Assembly: GCA_027314685.1 (NCBI GenBank)
Contig: DAHVAI010000418.1
Location: 1-11,712, forward strand
Origin: Nitrososphaerota archaeon
GTDB lineage: Archaea; Thermoproteota; Nitrososphaeria; Nitrososphaerales; CADDZS01
DNA length: 11,712 nt
Direction: 5' to 3'
This document shows, one piece after another, positions 1 to 6,554 of this stretch (position 1 is the stretch's first letter; every line of letters begins with the position of its first letter). The notes under the pieces are model-generated. The model ran no database searches, had not been told where the DNA came from, and worked only from the letters and a program-made list of their open reading frames with translations. Made by a program: the position numbers and the translations under genes.

Positions 1-1
1 C

Positions 2-148
2 AAATGTTGGTTTGCCGCATCAGAGTCAACAGTTGTGAAACTGAACGATGCGGGCGTGAAACATCATTTCATACCAAAACACGTATTCGAAAATGGCGGA
101 ATCGACACGAATCTGGTATGCGACAACATACAGAATGAGAAGGCCTAA
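2..148 (+). CDS. C-terminal fragment of an unrecognised protein
   Basis: An open frame enters from the left edge and ends at TAA (146-148), giving the last 48 residues of a protein that begins outside the window. The visible part reads as plausible globular protein: WFAASESTVVKLNDAGVK, then HHFIPKHVFENGGID, then NEKA at the end. The alternation of short helix-like and strand-like stretches recalls the end of an alpha/beta domain, but I do not recognise the family and assign no function. Its last 4 nt overlap the end of the glyoxalase-like gene on the opposite strand. The other two forward frames here look less protein-like. The coding call rests on composition and on the neat tail-to-tail junction. 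Confidence 0.5.
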   Translation, partial: KCWFAASESTVVKLNDAGVKHHFIPKHVFENGGIDTNLVCDNIQNEKA

Positions 149-525
149 GCGTCTGTCACAAGTTCTATCCATATGCCGTTTGGGTCTTTGATGAAAGCTA
201 TCTTTTTGGTTGATCCCTTCAGAGAATAGGGCTCTTTAGCAATCTCTACACCCTTTGTTCTTAGCTCTTCCACCGTCGATGGAACATCTTTCACCGCCAA
301 AGCAATGTGGTCAAGCTGATCTCCATCGATCCAATCTTTCTTGTCGTGCCAGTAAGTCAGCTCTAGAGCTAGCGCATCTCTGTTTTCACCACGAACAAAA
401 GCAATTTCGGCATTGTTTTCGGGAATTTGGCGGCGGCTCGATAATTCGAGTCCCAATTTGTTGCAATAGAAGTTGATGGATTCATCCATATTTTTCACGG
501 TTATAGATGCATGTGCGATCTTCAT
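145..525 (-). CDS. Glyoxalase I-like VOC metalloenzyme (lactoylglutathione lyase family)
   Basis: This 126-residue protein matches short bacterial-type glyoxalase I in length and pattern: MKIAHASITVKNMDESINFY at the start, LGLEL, then ELTYWHD, LDHIALAV, IAFIKDPNG and IELV at the end. Two beta-alpha-beta-beta-beta repeats make up the VOC fold. The four metal ligands of the E. coli-type enzyme have counterparts at H5, E55, H73 and E121, so a metal-dependent enzyme is likely. The family isomerises hemithioacetals of methylglyoxal and a thiol; the thiol used here is unknown, since archaea often lack glutathione. Other VOC activities, such as epimerase or dioxygenase, remain possible. The ATG at 523-525 is preferred over an in-frame TTG at 553-555, because family alignment begins at this ATG and a TATA-like box lies over the TTG. 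It is divergent from the lysine cluster, so probably separately regulated and functionally unrelated. Confidence 0.85.
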   Translation of the reverse strand: MKIAHASITVKNMDESINFYCNKLGLELSSRRQIPENNAEIAFVRGENRDALALELTYWHDKKDWIDGDQLDHIALAVKDVPSTVEELRTKGVEIAKEPYSLKGSTKKIAFIKDPNGIWIELVTDA

Positions 526-555
526 GTTTTCACAGATCTGAAACCAACCGGGCAA

Positions 556-566
556 ATTAAATTATT
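556..566 (-). promoter_or_regulatory. Candidate TATA box of the glyoxalase-like gene
   Basis: Read on the minus strand this stretch is AATAATTTAAT, an archaeal TATA-like element. Its centre lies about 33 nt before the ATG at 525, so a start site roughly 26 nt downstream would give a leader of only a few nucleotides, as is usual in archaea. This is pattern matching only; no start site has been mapped. Confidence 0.4.
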
Positions 567-640
567 GCGGGTTAGAGTCCTGTCGTCAAATCCATTGCGA
601 TTTTCGCAGTATCTTGTTCCGAGAAGTTGCTGCAAGCGTT

Positions 641-650
641 AAGTTTTAAT
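641..650 (+). promoter_or_regulatory. Candidate BRE/TATA promoter element for the lysY-lysZ-lysJ-regulator genes
   Basis: AAGTTTTAAT contains a TATA-like TTTTAAT (644-650) preceded by an A-rich BRE-like flank. A start site about 26 nt beyond its centre falls near 673, giving a leader of about 18 nt before the ATG at 691. It is the best TATA-like match in the divergent gap on this strand. The predicted start site lies inside the palindrome at 670-688. Confidence 0.4.
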
Positions 651-669
651 CGGTATTCGAAGTGAACAA

Positions 670-688
670 TTTCTGAGAATTTCAGAAA
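670..688 (+). promoter_or_regulatory. Palindrome at the predicted lysY start site, candidate operator
   Basis: TTTCTGA-GAATT-TCAGAAA is a perfect inverted repeat with 7-bp arms and a 5-bp A/T-rich centre. It ends 2 nt before the lysY ATG and overlaps the predicted transcription start. Short dyads with A/T-rich centres are typical binding sites for archaeal Lrp/AsnC proteins, and one such regulator is encoded fourth in this gene run. Binding is inferred from position and shape only. The arms could also form a weak hairpin in the leader RNA. Confidence 0.4.
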
Positions 689-690
689 AA

Positions 691-1752
691 ATGTCCGAGC
701 TACGAGTTGGAATAATTGGCGCATCTGGCTACGTTGGTGGAGAGATACTCCGTATACTTGTTAATCATCCAAGCGTGAAGGTGACTGTCGCAACTTCAAA
801 GCAGTACGAGGGCGAGCAGGTCTATAGAGTTCACGCTAACCTGCGTTCCTTCACCGACTTGACTTTCACAGCCCCCAAGTTAGACTTAGTGACTTCGAAA
901 TGCGACTTTGTGTTTACGGCGGTTCCGCACGGGTCGGCGGTGAAGGTAGTTCCTGACATCATGAAGACTGGCCTCAAAGTCGTAGATATGAGCGCGGATT
1001 TCAGGTTGAGAGATCCTCAGGCATACGAGCATTGGTATAACTATCACCATCCATACCCTGAGATGCTGCAGTCGACACCTCTGGGAATTCCTGAAATTTA
1101 TGCAAACGAAATCAGAACGGCAAAATTGGTATCAAATCCGGGATGCATGGCAGTAACAAGCATTCTAGCCTTAACCCCTATAGTAAAGGCAGGCCTGATA
1201 GATACATCGCACATAGTGGTTGACTCTAAGATTGGAAGTTCAGGAGGGGGTACAAAGCCCACCATGACGACTCATCATGCTGAGAGATACGGCGTGATAA
1301 GACCCTACAAGCCGGTTGACCACAGGCACACAGCTGAGATCGAGCAGGAAGTGTCCAAGGTAGCTGGAACACCGATCAAAATCTCGATGACACCTCATGC
1401 AATAAACATGGTCAGGGGAATACTCTGCACAATTCACTCATTTGGAACCCAGAAACTTGAGACGCCTATGGTTTGGAAAGCTTACAGGGAGTTCTACAAA
1501 AATACACGTTTCATCAGGTATGTCAAGGACAAGAAAGGTCTTGCAAGATATCCAGATCCGAAAATTCTCTCGGGATCTAATTTCTGCGACATAGGATTTG
1601 AAATAGACGAAAGACTGAACAGACTATTGCTTCTTTCTGCTACCGACAATCTGATGAAAGGAGCTGCAGGGAATGGTGTGCAGTGCATGAACTTGATGAA
1701 CGGTTTTGACGAGACTGCAGGGTTGATGTTCCCGGGGTTACATCCAGTGTGA
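691..1752 (+). CDS. lysY: LysW-aminoadipyl-6-phosphate reductase (ArgC family)
   Basis: This is a 353-residue NADPH-dependent reductase of the N-acetyl-gamma-glutamyl-phosphate reductase family. In a LysW pathway it reduces the acyl phosphate on LysW-bound 2-aminoadipate to the semialdehyde. The N-terminal nucleotide-binding domain begins with VGIIGASGYVGGE (residues 6-18). The catalytic cysteine is C152 in SNPGC. The histidine motif HRHTAEIEQE is at 211-220 and the conserved C-terminal segment MKGAAGNGVQCMN at 322-334. Length matches the family. It overlaps lysZ by 4 nt (GTGA), which indicates translational coupling. Sequence alone cannot tell an aminoadipate enzyme from an N-acetylglutamate or LysW-glutamate enzyme; the call rests on lysW, lysX and lysS downstream. 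It may serve both lysine and ornithine synthesis. Confidence 0.88.
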   Translation: MSELRVGIIGASGYVGGEILRILVNHPSVKVTVATSKQYEGEQVYRVHANLRSFTDLTFTAPKLDLVTSKCDFVFTAVPHGSAVKVVPDIMKTGLKVVDMSADFRLRDPQAYEHWYNYHHPYPEMLQSTPLGIPEIYANEIRTAKLVSNPGCMAVTSILALTPIVKAGLIDTSHIVVDSKIGSSGGGTKPTMTTHHAERYGVIRPYKPVDHRHTAEIEQEVSKVAGTPIKISMTPHAINMVRGILCTIHSFGTQKLETPMVWKAYREFYKNTRFIRYVKDKKGLARYPDPKILSGSNFCDIGFEIDERLNRLLLLSATDNLMKGAAGNGVQCMNLMNGFDETAGLMFPGLHPV

Positions 1753-2555
1753 CAACGATCGTTTGCAAGATTGGAGGCAGCGTCATCGATGGAGTGAATC
1801 CAACCATAGTTGACGACATCAAGAAACTGAGATCTGAAGGCAACTGGTTGGTATTAGTTCACGGCGGCGGTGACCAAGTAACTTCTATCGCTGAGAAAAT
1901 GGGCAAAAAGCAACAATTTGTAACTTCACCAGAAGGTATCAAGAGTCGTTATACTGACAAAGAAACAGCTGAAATATTTACTATGGTGATGTCGGGCCTG
2001 CTCGCAAAGCAGATTACGAAGACGCTCCAGAAAAGTGGAATCAACGCTGTTAGCCTCACGGGAATCGACGGAAAACTTCTGAGAGCTGCACGAAAAAAGA
2101 AACTCATTATCGTCGATGATCGAAACAGGAAGGTTGCAATCGATGGAGGCTATACAGGAAAGATAAGCGATGTAAATACTGCTCTCTTGGACACTCTGCT
2201 AACAGGAGGCTATGTTCCTGTCATCTCACCAGTAGCTATGAGCGAAGAATACGATCTTTTGAATGTGGATGGAGATAGAGCATGTTCAAGTGTGTCCAGC
2301 GCCCTAAAATCAGACAGCACTGTTTTCTTGACAGATACTGAAGGCGTGATTCTTGATGGTAAGGTTGTCAGCAGATTGAGAGTGAAGGAAGCAAGAGAAC
2401 AGATTCCGAGAATTGGTCCTGGTATGAACCAAAAAGTTATGGCGGCGATTGAGGCTGTCGAAATGGGGTCTCAGAGATCGATAATAGCTTCTGGATTGAA
2501 GGAGCATCCTATGGCTAACGCGCTATCTAATGGTGGAACCGTGATAACGAATTGA
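1749..2555 (+). CDS. lysZ: LysW-aminoadipate kinase (ArgB-like amino acid kinase)
   Basis: This 268-residue amino acid kinase phosphorylates the side-chain carboxylate of 2-aminoadipate carried on LysW. Visible family motifs are K7-GG at the start of the ATP site, HGGG at 38-41, the substrate-side motif RYTD at 67-70, NVDGD at 172-176, LTDTEGV at 194-200, and GPGMNQK at 223-229 with the conserved late lysine. Length fits ArgB/LysZ kinases without a regulatory extension. The GTG start at 1749 overlaps the lysY stop, and the natural N-terminus MTTIVCKIGGSV supports it. The enzyme could be annotated as acetylglutamate kinase on family grounds alone; neighbouring lysW and lysX argue for the carrier-bound substrate. 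Activity on LysW-glutamate in addition is possible. Confidence 0.88.
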   Translation: MTTIVCKIGGSVIDGVNPTIVDDIKKLRSEGNWLVLVHGGGDQVTSIAEKMGKKQQFVTSPEGIKSRYTDKETAEIFTMVMSGLLAKQITKTLQKSGINAVSLTGIDGKLLRAARKKKLIIVDDRNRKVAIDGGYTGKISDVNTALLDTLLTGGYVPVISPVAMSEEYDLLNVDGDRACSSVSSALKSDSTVFLTDTEGVILDGKVVSRLRVKEAREQIPRIGPGMNQKVMAAIEAVEMGSQRSIIASGLKEHPMANALSNGGTVITN

Positions 2556-3757
2556 TAGAAGATCAGTTTCTCATACCTCTGTATCAGAAATTTCCACTGA
2601 AAATAGTGCGAGGAAATGGCGCGTTGGTCTATGATGAACAAGGCAAGGAGTACATAGACCTTGCTGGTGGATACGGAGTCGCAATAGTTGGACATGCGAA
2701 TCCTAGAGTCACCAAAGCAATAACAGAACAAGCTGCGAAGCTCATTATCTGTCACGGATCATTCTACAACGACACGCGCGAGAAATATTTGGAATTGCTG
2801 ACAAAGAGTCTTCCAAATGGTCTTGCTAGAGTATTCTTTTGCAACAGCGGCGCAGAGGCAAACGAAGCTGCGATAAAATTTGCAAGGAAAACAACAGGCC
2901 GTCAAGACATTGTTGCCTTTACGGGTAGTTTTCACGGAAAGACCATGGGAGCACTTTCAGCAACCTGGAATCAGAAGTACAGGAAATCGTTCGAGCCACT
3001 AATACAGACTGTCAAATTCTGTCAATACGGCAATTTGGAGAAGGCGCGAGAGATGATCGACGAAAGAGTAGCTGCCGTCATAGTCGAGCCGATTCAGGGA
3101 GAGGGAGGAATTCACGTTTCTCCGGAGGGTTTCCTTGCTGGTTTAAGACACCTTACGAGGGAAAAAGGTGTATTGCTTGTGTTCGACGAAGTGCAGTCTG
3201 GTTTCGGAAGAACTGGCAAGCTCTGGGCAGCTCAGAACTGGAACGTCTCGCCGGATATCATGACGGCAGCAAAGGGAATAGCGGGTGGTGTACCTTTCGC
3301 TTTTACAGCCGTCACTGAAGCTGTTTCAAGTGCTTTGAAACCTGGGGATCATTCCAGCACTTTCGGTGGAAATCCATTAGCATGTGCCGCCGCGAAGGCC
3401 GCGCTAGAATTTCTGCAGGAAGAGAAGATTATGAACAAGGCCGAGAGCGACGGTGAGTACTTCAAGTCTCGATTGGAAGATCTGAAAATCAAACATCCTA
3501 CAATCATTAGAGAGGTGCGGGGAAGAGGACTGATGTTGGCAGCGGAGCTCAAAATACCCGTGAAAGATGTCATTATGAAGGGCTTCTCGCATGGATTGAT
3601 ACTGCTTTACGCTGGGCTAAACATACTCCGGTTCCTGCCACCTCTCGTGATCACCAGAGACCAGATCGGCAAAACAATCGAGGAACTGGATGGGATTCTA
3701 CTGGAAGTTGAGAGCCAATCTCCTCGGAAATCATTGGAGAGCGTTGCATTGGAATGA
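2552..3757 (+). CDS. lysJ: LysW-aminoadipate semialdehyde aminotransferase (class III, ArgD-like)
   Basis: This 401-residue PLP enzyme of the class III (ArgD/ornithine) aminotransferase family converts LysW-bound aminoadipate semialdehyde to LysW-lysine, using glutamate as amino donor. The phosphate-binding SGAEANE lies at 99-105, FTGSFHGKTMGA at 123-134, VEPIQGEGG at 178-186, and the PLP-pairing aspartate D212 in FDEVQSG. The Schiff-base lysine is K241 in TAAKGIAGG, and RFLPPL is at 360-365. The start is TTG at 2552, overlapping the lysZ stop as TTGA; no upstream alternative fits as well. It overlaps the regulator gene by ATGA at its end. By family alone it could be ArgD; the carrier-protein context favours LysJ, and dual use for ornithine is possible. 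Confidence 0.88.
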   Translation: MIEDQFLIPLYQKFPLKIVRGNGALVYDEQGKEYIDLAGGYGVAIVGHANPRVTKAITEQAAKLIICHGSFYNDTREKYLELLTKSLPNGLARVFFCNSGAEANEAAIKFARKTTGRQDIVAFTGSFHGKTMGALSATWNQKYRKSFEPLIQTVKFCQYGNLEKAREMIDERVAAVIVEPIQGEGGIHVSPEGFLAGLRHLTREKGVLLVFDEVQSGFGRTGKLWAAQNWNVSPDIMTAAKGIAGGVPFAFTAVTEAVSSALKPGDHSSTFGGNPLACAAAKAALEFLQEEKIMNKAESDGEYFKSRLEDLKIKHPTIIREVRGRGLMLAAELKIPVKDVIMKGFSHGLILLYAGLNILRFLPPLVITRDQIGKTIEELDGILLEVESQSPRKSLESVALE

Positions 3758-4179
3758 TCAAATCGATAGATCAGATAGACGAAAGAATAATTTCTATTCT
3801 ACGCGAGGATAGCAGAACTTCCTTCGTAGAGATTGCCAAGGAGGTCAACTTGTCAGAGGCTGCGATACGGAGAAGAGTCGCGAACTTGATCAAAATCGGA
3901 ATAATCTCGAAGTTTACAATCGAGACTAACATTGGACCTCAGGCGAACGCGATCAGCTTGCTTTCTGTTAATCCAGGATATCCAACCTCTGAAATCTCCG
4001 CAAAACTACGAAAAATGAGTGGTATAGATTCAATCTTCGAAATCACAGGCGAATATGACATAGCAGTGATCGTTTCGGGTTCGAACATAGCTGAGATAAA
4101 CGGTACAATCGACGAAATTCGAAAACTGACGGGCATAGATGATACGAATACCGTCGTTGTACTCAAGGTTATACGTTGA
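3754..4179 (+). CDS. lysM: Lrp/AsnC-family transcriptional regulator, LysM-like
   Basis: This 141-residue protein has the full Lrp/AsnC layout. The N-terminal winged helix-turn-helix is at about 6-53, with IDERIISILREDSRTSF leading into it and a recognition helix around 34-46. A C-terminal RAM ligand-binding and dimerisation domain at about 64-140 carries the conserved ITGEYDIAV (97-105). In Sulfolobus the homologue LysM activates the lysine genes and releases DNA when lysine binds. A matching role here is inferred from location, since it sits inside the lysine cluster and is translationally coupled to lysJ by a 4-nt ATGA overlap. It is a single-domain regulator with no extra fused part. The 53-nt gap that follows separates it from lysS. 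Ligand and targets cannot be read from sequence. Confidence 0.82.
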   Translation: MIKSIDQIDERIISILREDSRTSFVEIAKEVNLSEAAIRRRVANLIKIGIISKFTIETNIGPQANAISLLSVNPGYPTSEISAKLRKMSGIDSIFEITGEYDIAVIVSGSNIAEINGTIDEIRKLTGIDDTNTVVVLKVIR

Positions 4180-4232
4180 TATCGCAACAATAGCTGTTAT
4201 AATCGCAATATTGATACGCTTATCGTAATATC
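4180..4232 (+). promoter_or_regulatory. Promoter/operator region in front of lysS with repeated ATCGCAA-type motifs
   Basis: This gap holds a TATA-like TTATAAT (4197-4203), whose predicted start site near 4226 would give a leader of about 7 nt before the GTG at 4233. It also holds three direct copies of a short motif: ATCGCAA at 4181-4187, ATCGCAA at 4202-4208 and ATCGTAA at 4222-4228. Their starts are 21 and 20 bp apart, about two helical turns. A further ATCG follows at 4230-4233. An 8-bp palindrome CAATATTG lies at 4206-4213 and the dyad GATA-CGCT-TATC at 4213-4224. The arrangement suits a multimeric Lrp-type regulator on one DNA face. This is inference from pattern; binding is untested. 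Confidence 0.45.
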
Positions 4233-5474
4233 GTGACAAATGAATTGACTGCAAGCTCTATTCATTATGAACTAGATTCAGAAGCAAATCAATACGCTAA
4301 TGTGTTGAACTCACAAGAAAATTTGAACCGAGCTCGAGAGGCGAAGATACTAGATTCCACTTTGCGAGAAGGTGAGCAGAGCGTTGGAATTTCCTTCACC
4401 AAGAGGCAGCGACTCCAGATTGCATGGATGCTCGATTATTTCGGCGTTGACTATATCGAAATTAGTCCTGTGATATCTGAGACTCATAAAGAATCTCTGA
4501 TTGAGATGAAAAAGGCTGGCTTCTCGGCTCAGATTGTTTCTCATGGACGCGCCTTAATTGAGGACATTGATGTCAGCAGAGCTTGCGATGTCGAATGGGT
4601 GGCTATGTATCATTCAATATCTGACGTTCATCTGAAATATAAGCTTCATATTTCAAGAGAGGAAGCACTCGACAGGTCAATTAGGGCAATTGACTATGCC
4701 AAGAGCCATGGGTTGAAGCTTAGATTCACCTTGGAAGATGCGAGCCGAACAAATCCAGATTATTTTAGACATTTCTTATCCGAGGTAGCAAGAGCGGGGG
4801 CAGACAGAATAAGCATACCTGACACTGTTGGCGTCATGCTTCCAGTTGGAATGCGAAAGCTAGTGGAAAGCGCACGTGGTGTGACCGATAAACCACTTGA
4901 CATGCATTGCCATAATGACTTGGGTCTCGCGCTTGCTAACTCACTTGCCGGCATGGAGGCTGGCGCAGATATGATTCACGTCACAATAAACGGGCTCGGG
5001 GAGCGTGTGGGGATCGCATCCCTCGCTGAAACTACAATGGCACTGCGTCTCCTCTACGGACAAAAACGCCAATTTCGTTATGAGATGCTTAGCGAACTAT
5101 CAGACCTAATCGCGAGCTACACAAACGTTCTGGTACCTCCAAATTCACCTCTTGTTGGCAAGAACGCCTATACACACAAGGCTGGCACTCATTTGGCAGC
5201 TATTATTCAGAACCCGCAAGCTTACGAGCTTGTACCTCCAAAGGTGGTTGGAAATTCAAGACGCTTGGTATTCGGCGAATTATCTGGCAAGCACGGTGCT
5301 GCCTTCTTGATGAAAACACTCGGACTAGATCCAACACCGGAGATGAGCCAGAAGCTTGCACACGGGCTCAAGAATTTGAGAATCGGTGACCTATTTGAAC
5401 TCGGATTGACCGACAAGCTTGAAGCTGAGGCTGTAACTGCTTCTGAAAGGGTCGGTACACCTGCCTCAAGATAG
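4233..5474 (+). CDS. lysS: Homocitrate synthase
   Basis: This 413-residue member of the HMGL/isopropylmalate synthase TIM-barrel family condenses acetyl-CoA with 2-oxoglutarate to homocitrate, the entry step of the aminoadipate pathway. The catalytic start of the barrel is DSTLREGEQ at 41-49. The metal-binding HCHND is at 225-229, the glycine-rich NGLGERVG at 253-260, and H315 and H320 lie in THKAGTH. There is no LeuA-type C-terminal regulatory domain, as in known homocitrate synthases and unlike most isopropylmalate synthases. About 36 residues precede the usual start of the barrel and look low in structure. The GTG at 4233 fits the upstream TATA-like box, while an in-frame GTG at 4302 would trim 23 residues. 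Isopropylmalate, citramalate or Re-citrate synthase activity is less likely given the lysW-lysX-lysT-lysU context. Confidence 0.85.
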   Translation: MTNELTASSIHYELDSEANQYANVLNSQENLNRAREAKILDSTLREGEQSVGISFTKRQRLQIAWMLDYFGVDYIEISPVISETHKESLIEMKKAGFSAQIVSHGRALIEDIDVSRACDVEWVAMYHSISDVHLKYKLHISREEALDRSIRAIDYAKSHGLKLRFTLEDASRTNPDYFRHFLSEVARAGADRISIPDTVGVMLPVGMRKLVESARGVTDKPLDMHCHNDLGLALANSLAGMEAGADMIHVTINGLGERVGIASLAETTMALRLLYGQKRQFRYEMLSELSDLIASYTNVLVPPNSPLVGKNAYTHKAGTHLAAIIQNPQAYELVPPKVVGNSRRLVFGELSGKHGAAFLMKTLGLDPTPEMSQKLAHGLKNLRIGDLFELGLTDKLEAEAVTASERVGTPASR

Positions 5475-5506
5475 TGATAAAAATCAGGGAGCTCGAGTTT
5501 GGAAAA

Positions 5507-5674
5507 ATGAATTGTCTGGAATGCACGGCTGAAATCAAGGTACCTGATGATGCAATCGATGGAGAAATACTTACCTGTCAAGATTGCGGGACTTCGTTTG
5601 AACTAGATATCTCGCAAGCAGGAGAGAAGAGTATCAAACAAGCCGAGACTGTGGGCGAAGACTGGGGCGAGTAG
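5507..5674 (+). CDS. lysW: LysW, amino-group carrier protein
   Basis: This 55-residue acidic zinc-ribbon protein is the carrier on which lysine is built. LysX joins the amino group of 2-aminoadipate to the side chain of its C-terminal glutamate, which protects the amine and presents intermediates to LysZ, LysY, LysJ and LysK. The four zinc cysteines are C3, C6, C24 and C27 (MNCLEC and TCQDCG). The diagnostic C-terminal motif EDWGE is intact at 51-55, so E55 is available for modification. The ATG at 5507 gives the usual LysW length. The frame is open back to a GTG at 5474 overlapping the lysS stop, but that start adds 11 residues the family lacks. It lies 32 nt after lysS and 8 nt before lysX. 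Confidence 0.95.
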   Translation: MNCLECTAEIKVPDDAIDGEILTCQDCGTSFELDISQAGEKSIKQAETVGEDWGE

Positions 5675-5682
5675 GGTAGTTC

Positions 5683-6546
5683 ATGGTCCATAGGATGTCC
5701 ATGGTCTACGATCTTGTTAGACTAGAAGAAAAGGCGATCATTCAAGCAGCCAAAAAGCGAAACGATGTCGAACTGTTAGCTTACGATTCGAAGGATCTGT
5801 ATTTCGATCTTTCAGATCTAACGAAGCCTGAGGAGACCTTCGGTCGTGTAGCGTTGCAAAGATGCGCTTCTTATTTTCGAAATCTCCATCTAACTGCGGT
5901 TCTTGAGAGGAAAGGCATCAGAGTAGTCAACGACCTCAATTCTGCGCTTATGTCAGGAAACAAATTGTTCATGACTTTGTCTCTGGTAAAAGCTGGAGTT
6001 CCCACGCCGCACACGAAAGTTGCCTTCACTCAAGAATCTGCTCTCAAGGCTCTAGATGAAATTGGTTACCCTGCGGTTTTGAAGCCAACAGTGGGAAGCT
6101 GGGGTAGGCTGGTTGCACTCTTGAATGACAAAGAAGCTGCAAGGAGTGTGATAGAAGATAGAGAGGAGATGTTTCCCTTATATCACACGTATTACATTCA
6201 GAAGAAGATAAACCGGCCGCCTCGCGATATTAGGGCGGTAGTAGTCGGAGATCGCACAGTCGCAGCTATCTATCGCATTTCTACAACAGATGATTGGCGC
6301 ACGAATACCGCTAGAGGAGGCAGGTCGGAAAGTCTAAAGATTACGAACGAGCTTGACAATCTCTGTGTCAAAGCTTCAAAACCTTTTGGCCGAGGTATCT
6401 ACGGGGTTGATCTCATGGAATCTGAAGATGGTCTTTTGGTGCATGAGGTAAACAACACGACCGAGTTCAAGAATGTGATGGCTCAGAGCGGCGTTGACAT
6501 ACCGAGCATCATAATCGAATACTTGATCGAAGCATCCAGGAATTAG
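5683..6546 (+). CDS. lysX: LysW-2-aminoadipate ligase (ATP-grasp, RimK-like)
   Basis: This 287-residue ATP-grasp ligase couples 2-aminoadipate to the C-terminal glutamate of LysW with ATP. It resembles Thermus LysX along its length: MVYDLVRLEEK near the start, VVND at 81-84, VLKPTVGSWGRL at 132-143, the loop NTARGG at 208-213, and VDLMES at 242-247. HEVNNTTEFKN at 254-264 holds the Mg-binding E255 and N257. It lies 8 nt after lysW, and the two act as a pair. The start may be the ATG at 5683 or, closer to the Thermus N-terminus, the ATG at 5695, four residues in. The related ArgX, which uses glutamate, has the same fold. The presence of lysS, lysT and lysU favours LysX, but dual substrate use cannot be excluded. 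Confidence 0.9.
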   Translation: MVHRMSMVYDLVRLEEKAIIQAAKKRNDVELLAYDSKDLYFDLSDLTKPEETFGRVALQRCASYFRNLHLTAVLERKGIRVVNDLNSALMSGNKLFMTLSLVKAGVPTPHTKVAFTQESALKALDEIGYPAVLKPTVGSWGRLVALLNDKEAARSVIEDREEMFPLYHTYYIQKKINRPPRDIRAVVVGDRTVAAIYRISTTDDWRTNTARGGRSESLKITNELDNLCVKASKPFGRGIYGVDLMESEDGLLVHEVNNTTEFKNVMAQSGVDIPSIIIEYLIEASRN

Positions 6547-6554
6547 ATGCCGAC

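Noticed and set aside
255..476. Open frame on the + strand opposite the glyoxalase-like gene
   Set aside because: It lies wholly inside a well-supported minus-strand gene and has no recognisable motif; it is a shadow of that gene.
691..3757. Reading the first three genes as argC-argB-argD of the acetylated arginine pathway
   Set aside because: The folds are the same, but the run continues with lysW, lysX and lysK, and there is no argJ or argA, so the LysW pathway is the better fit. Dual function stays open.
5474..5506. Upstream GTG start for lysW
   Set aside because: It would add 11 residues ahead of the first zinc cysteine that LysW proteins do not have; the ATG at 5507 gives the family length.
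5222..5581. 119-codon minus-strand open frame across the lysS-lysW junction
   Set aside because: It is antisense to the homocitrate synthase and LysW coding sequence, both with clear motifs; low-complexity S/P-rich translation suggests a shadow frame.
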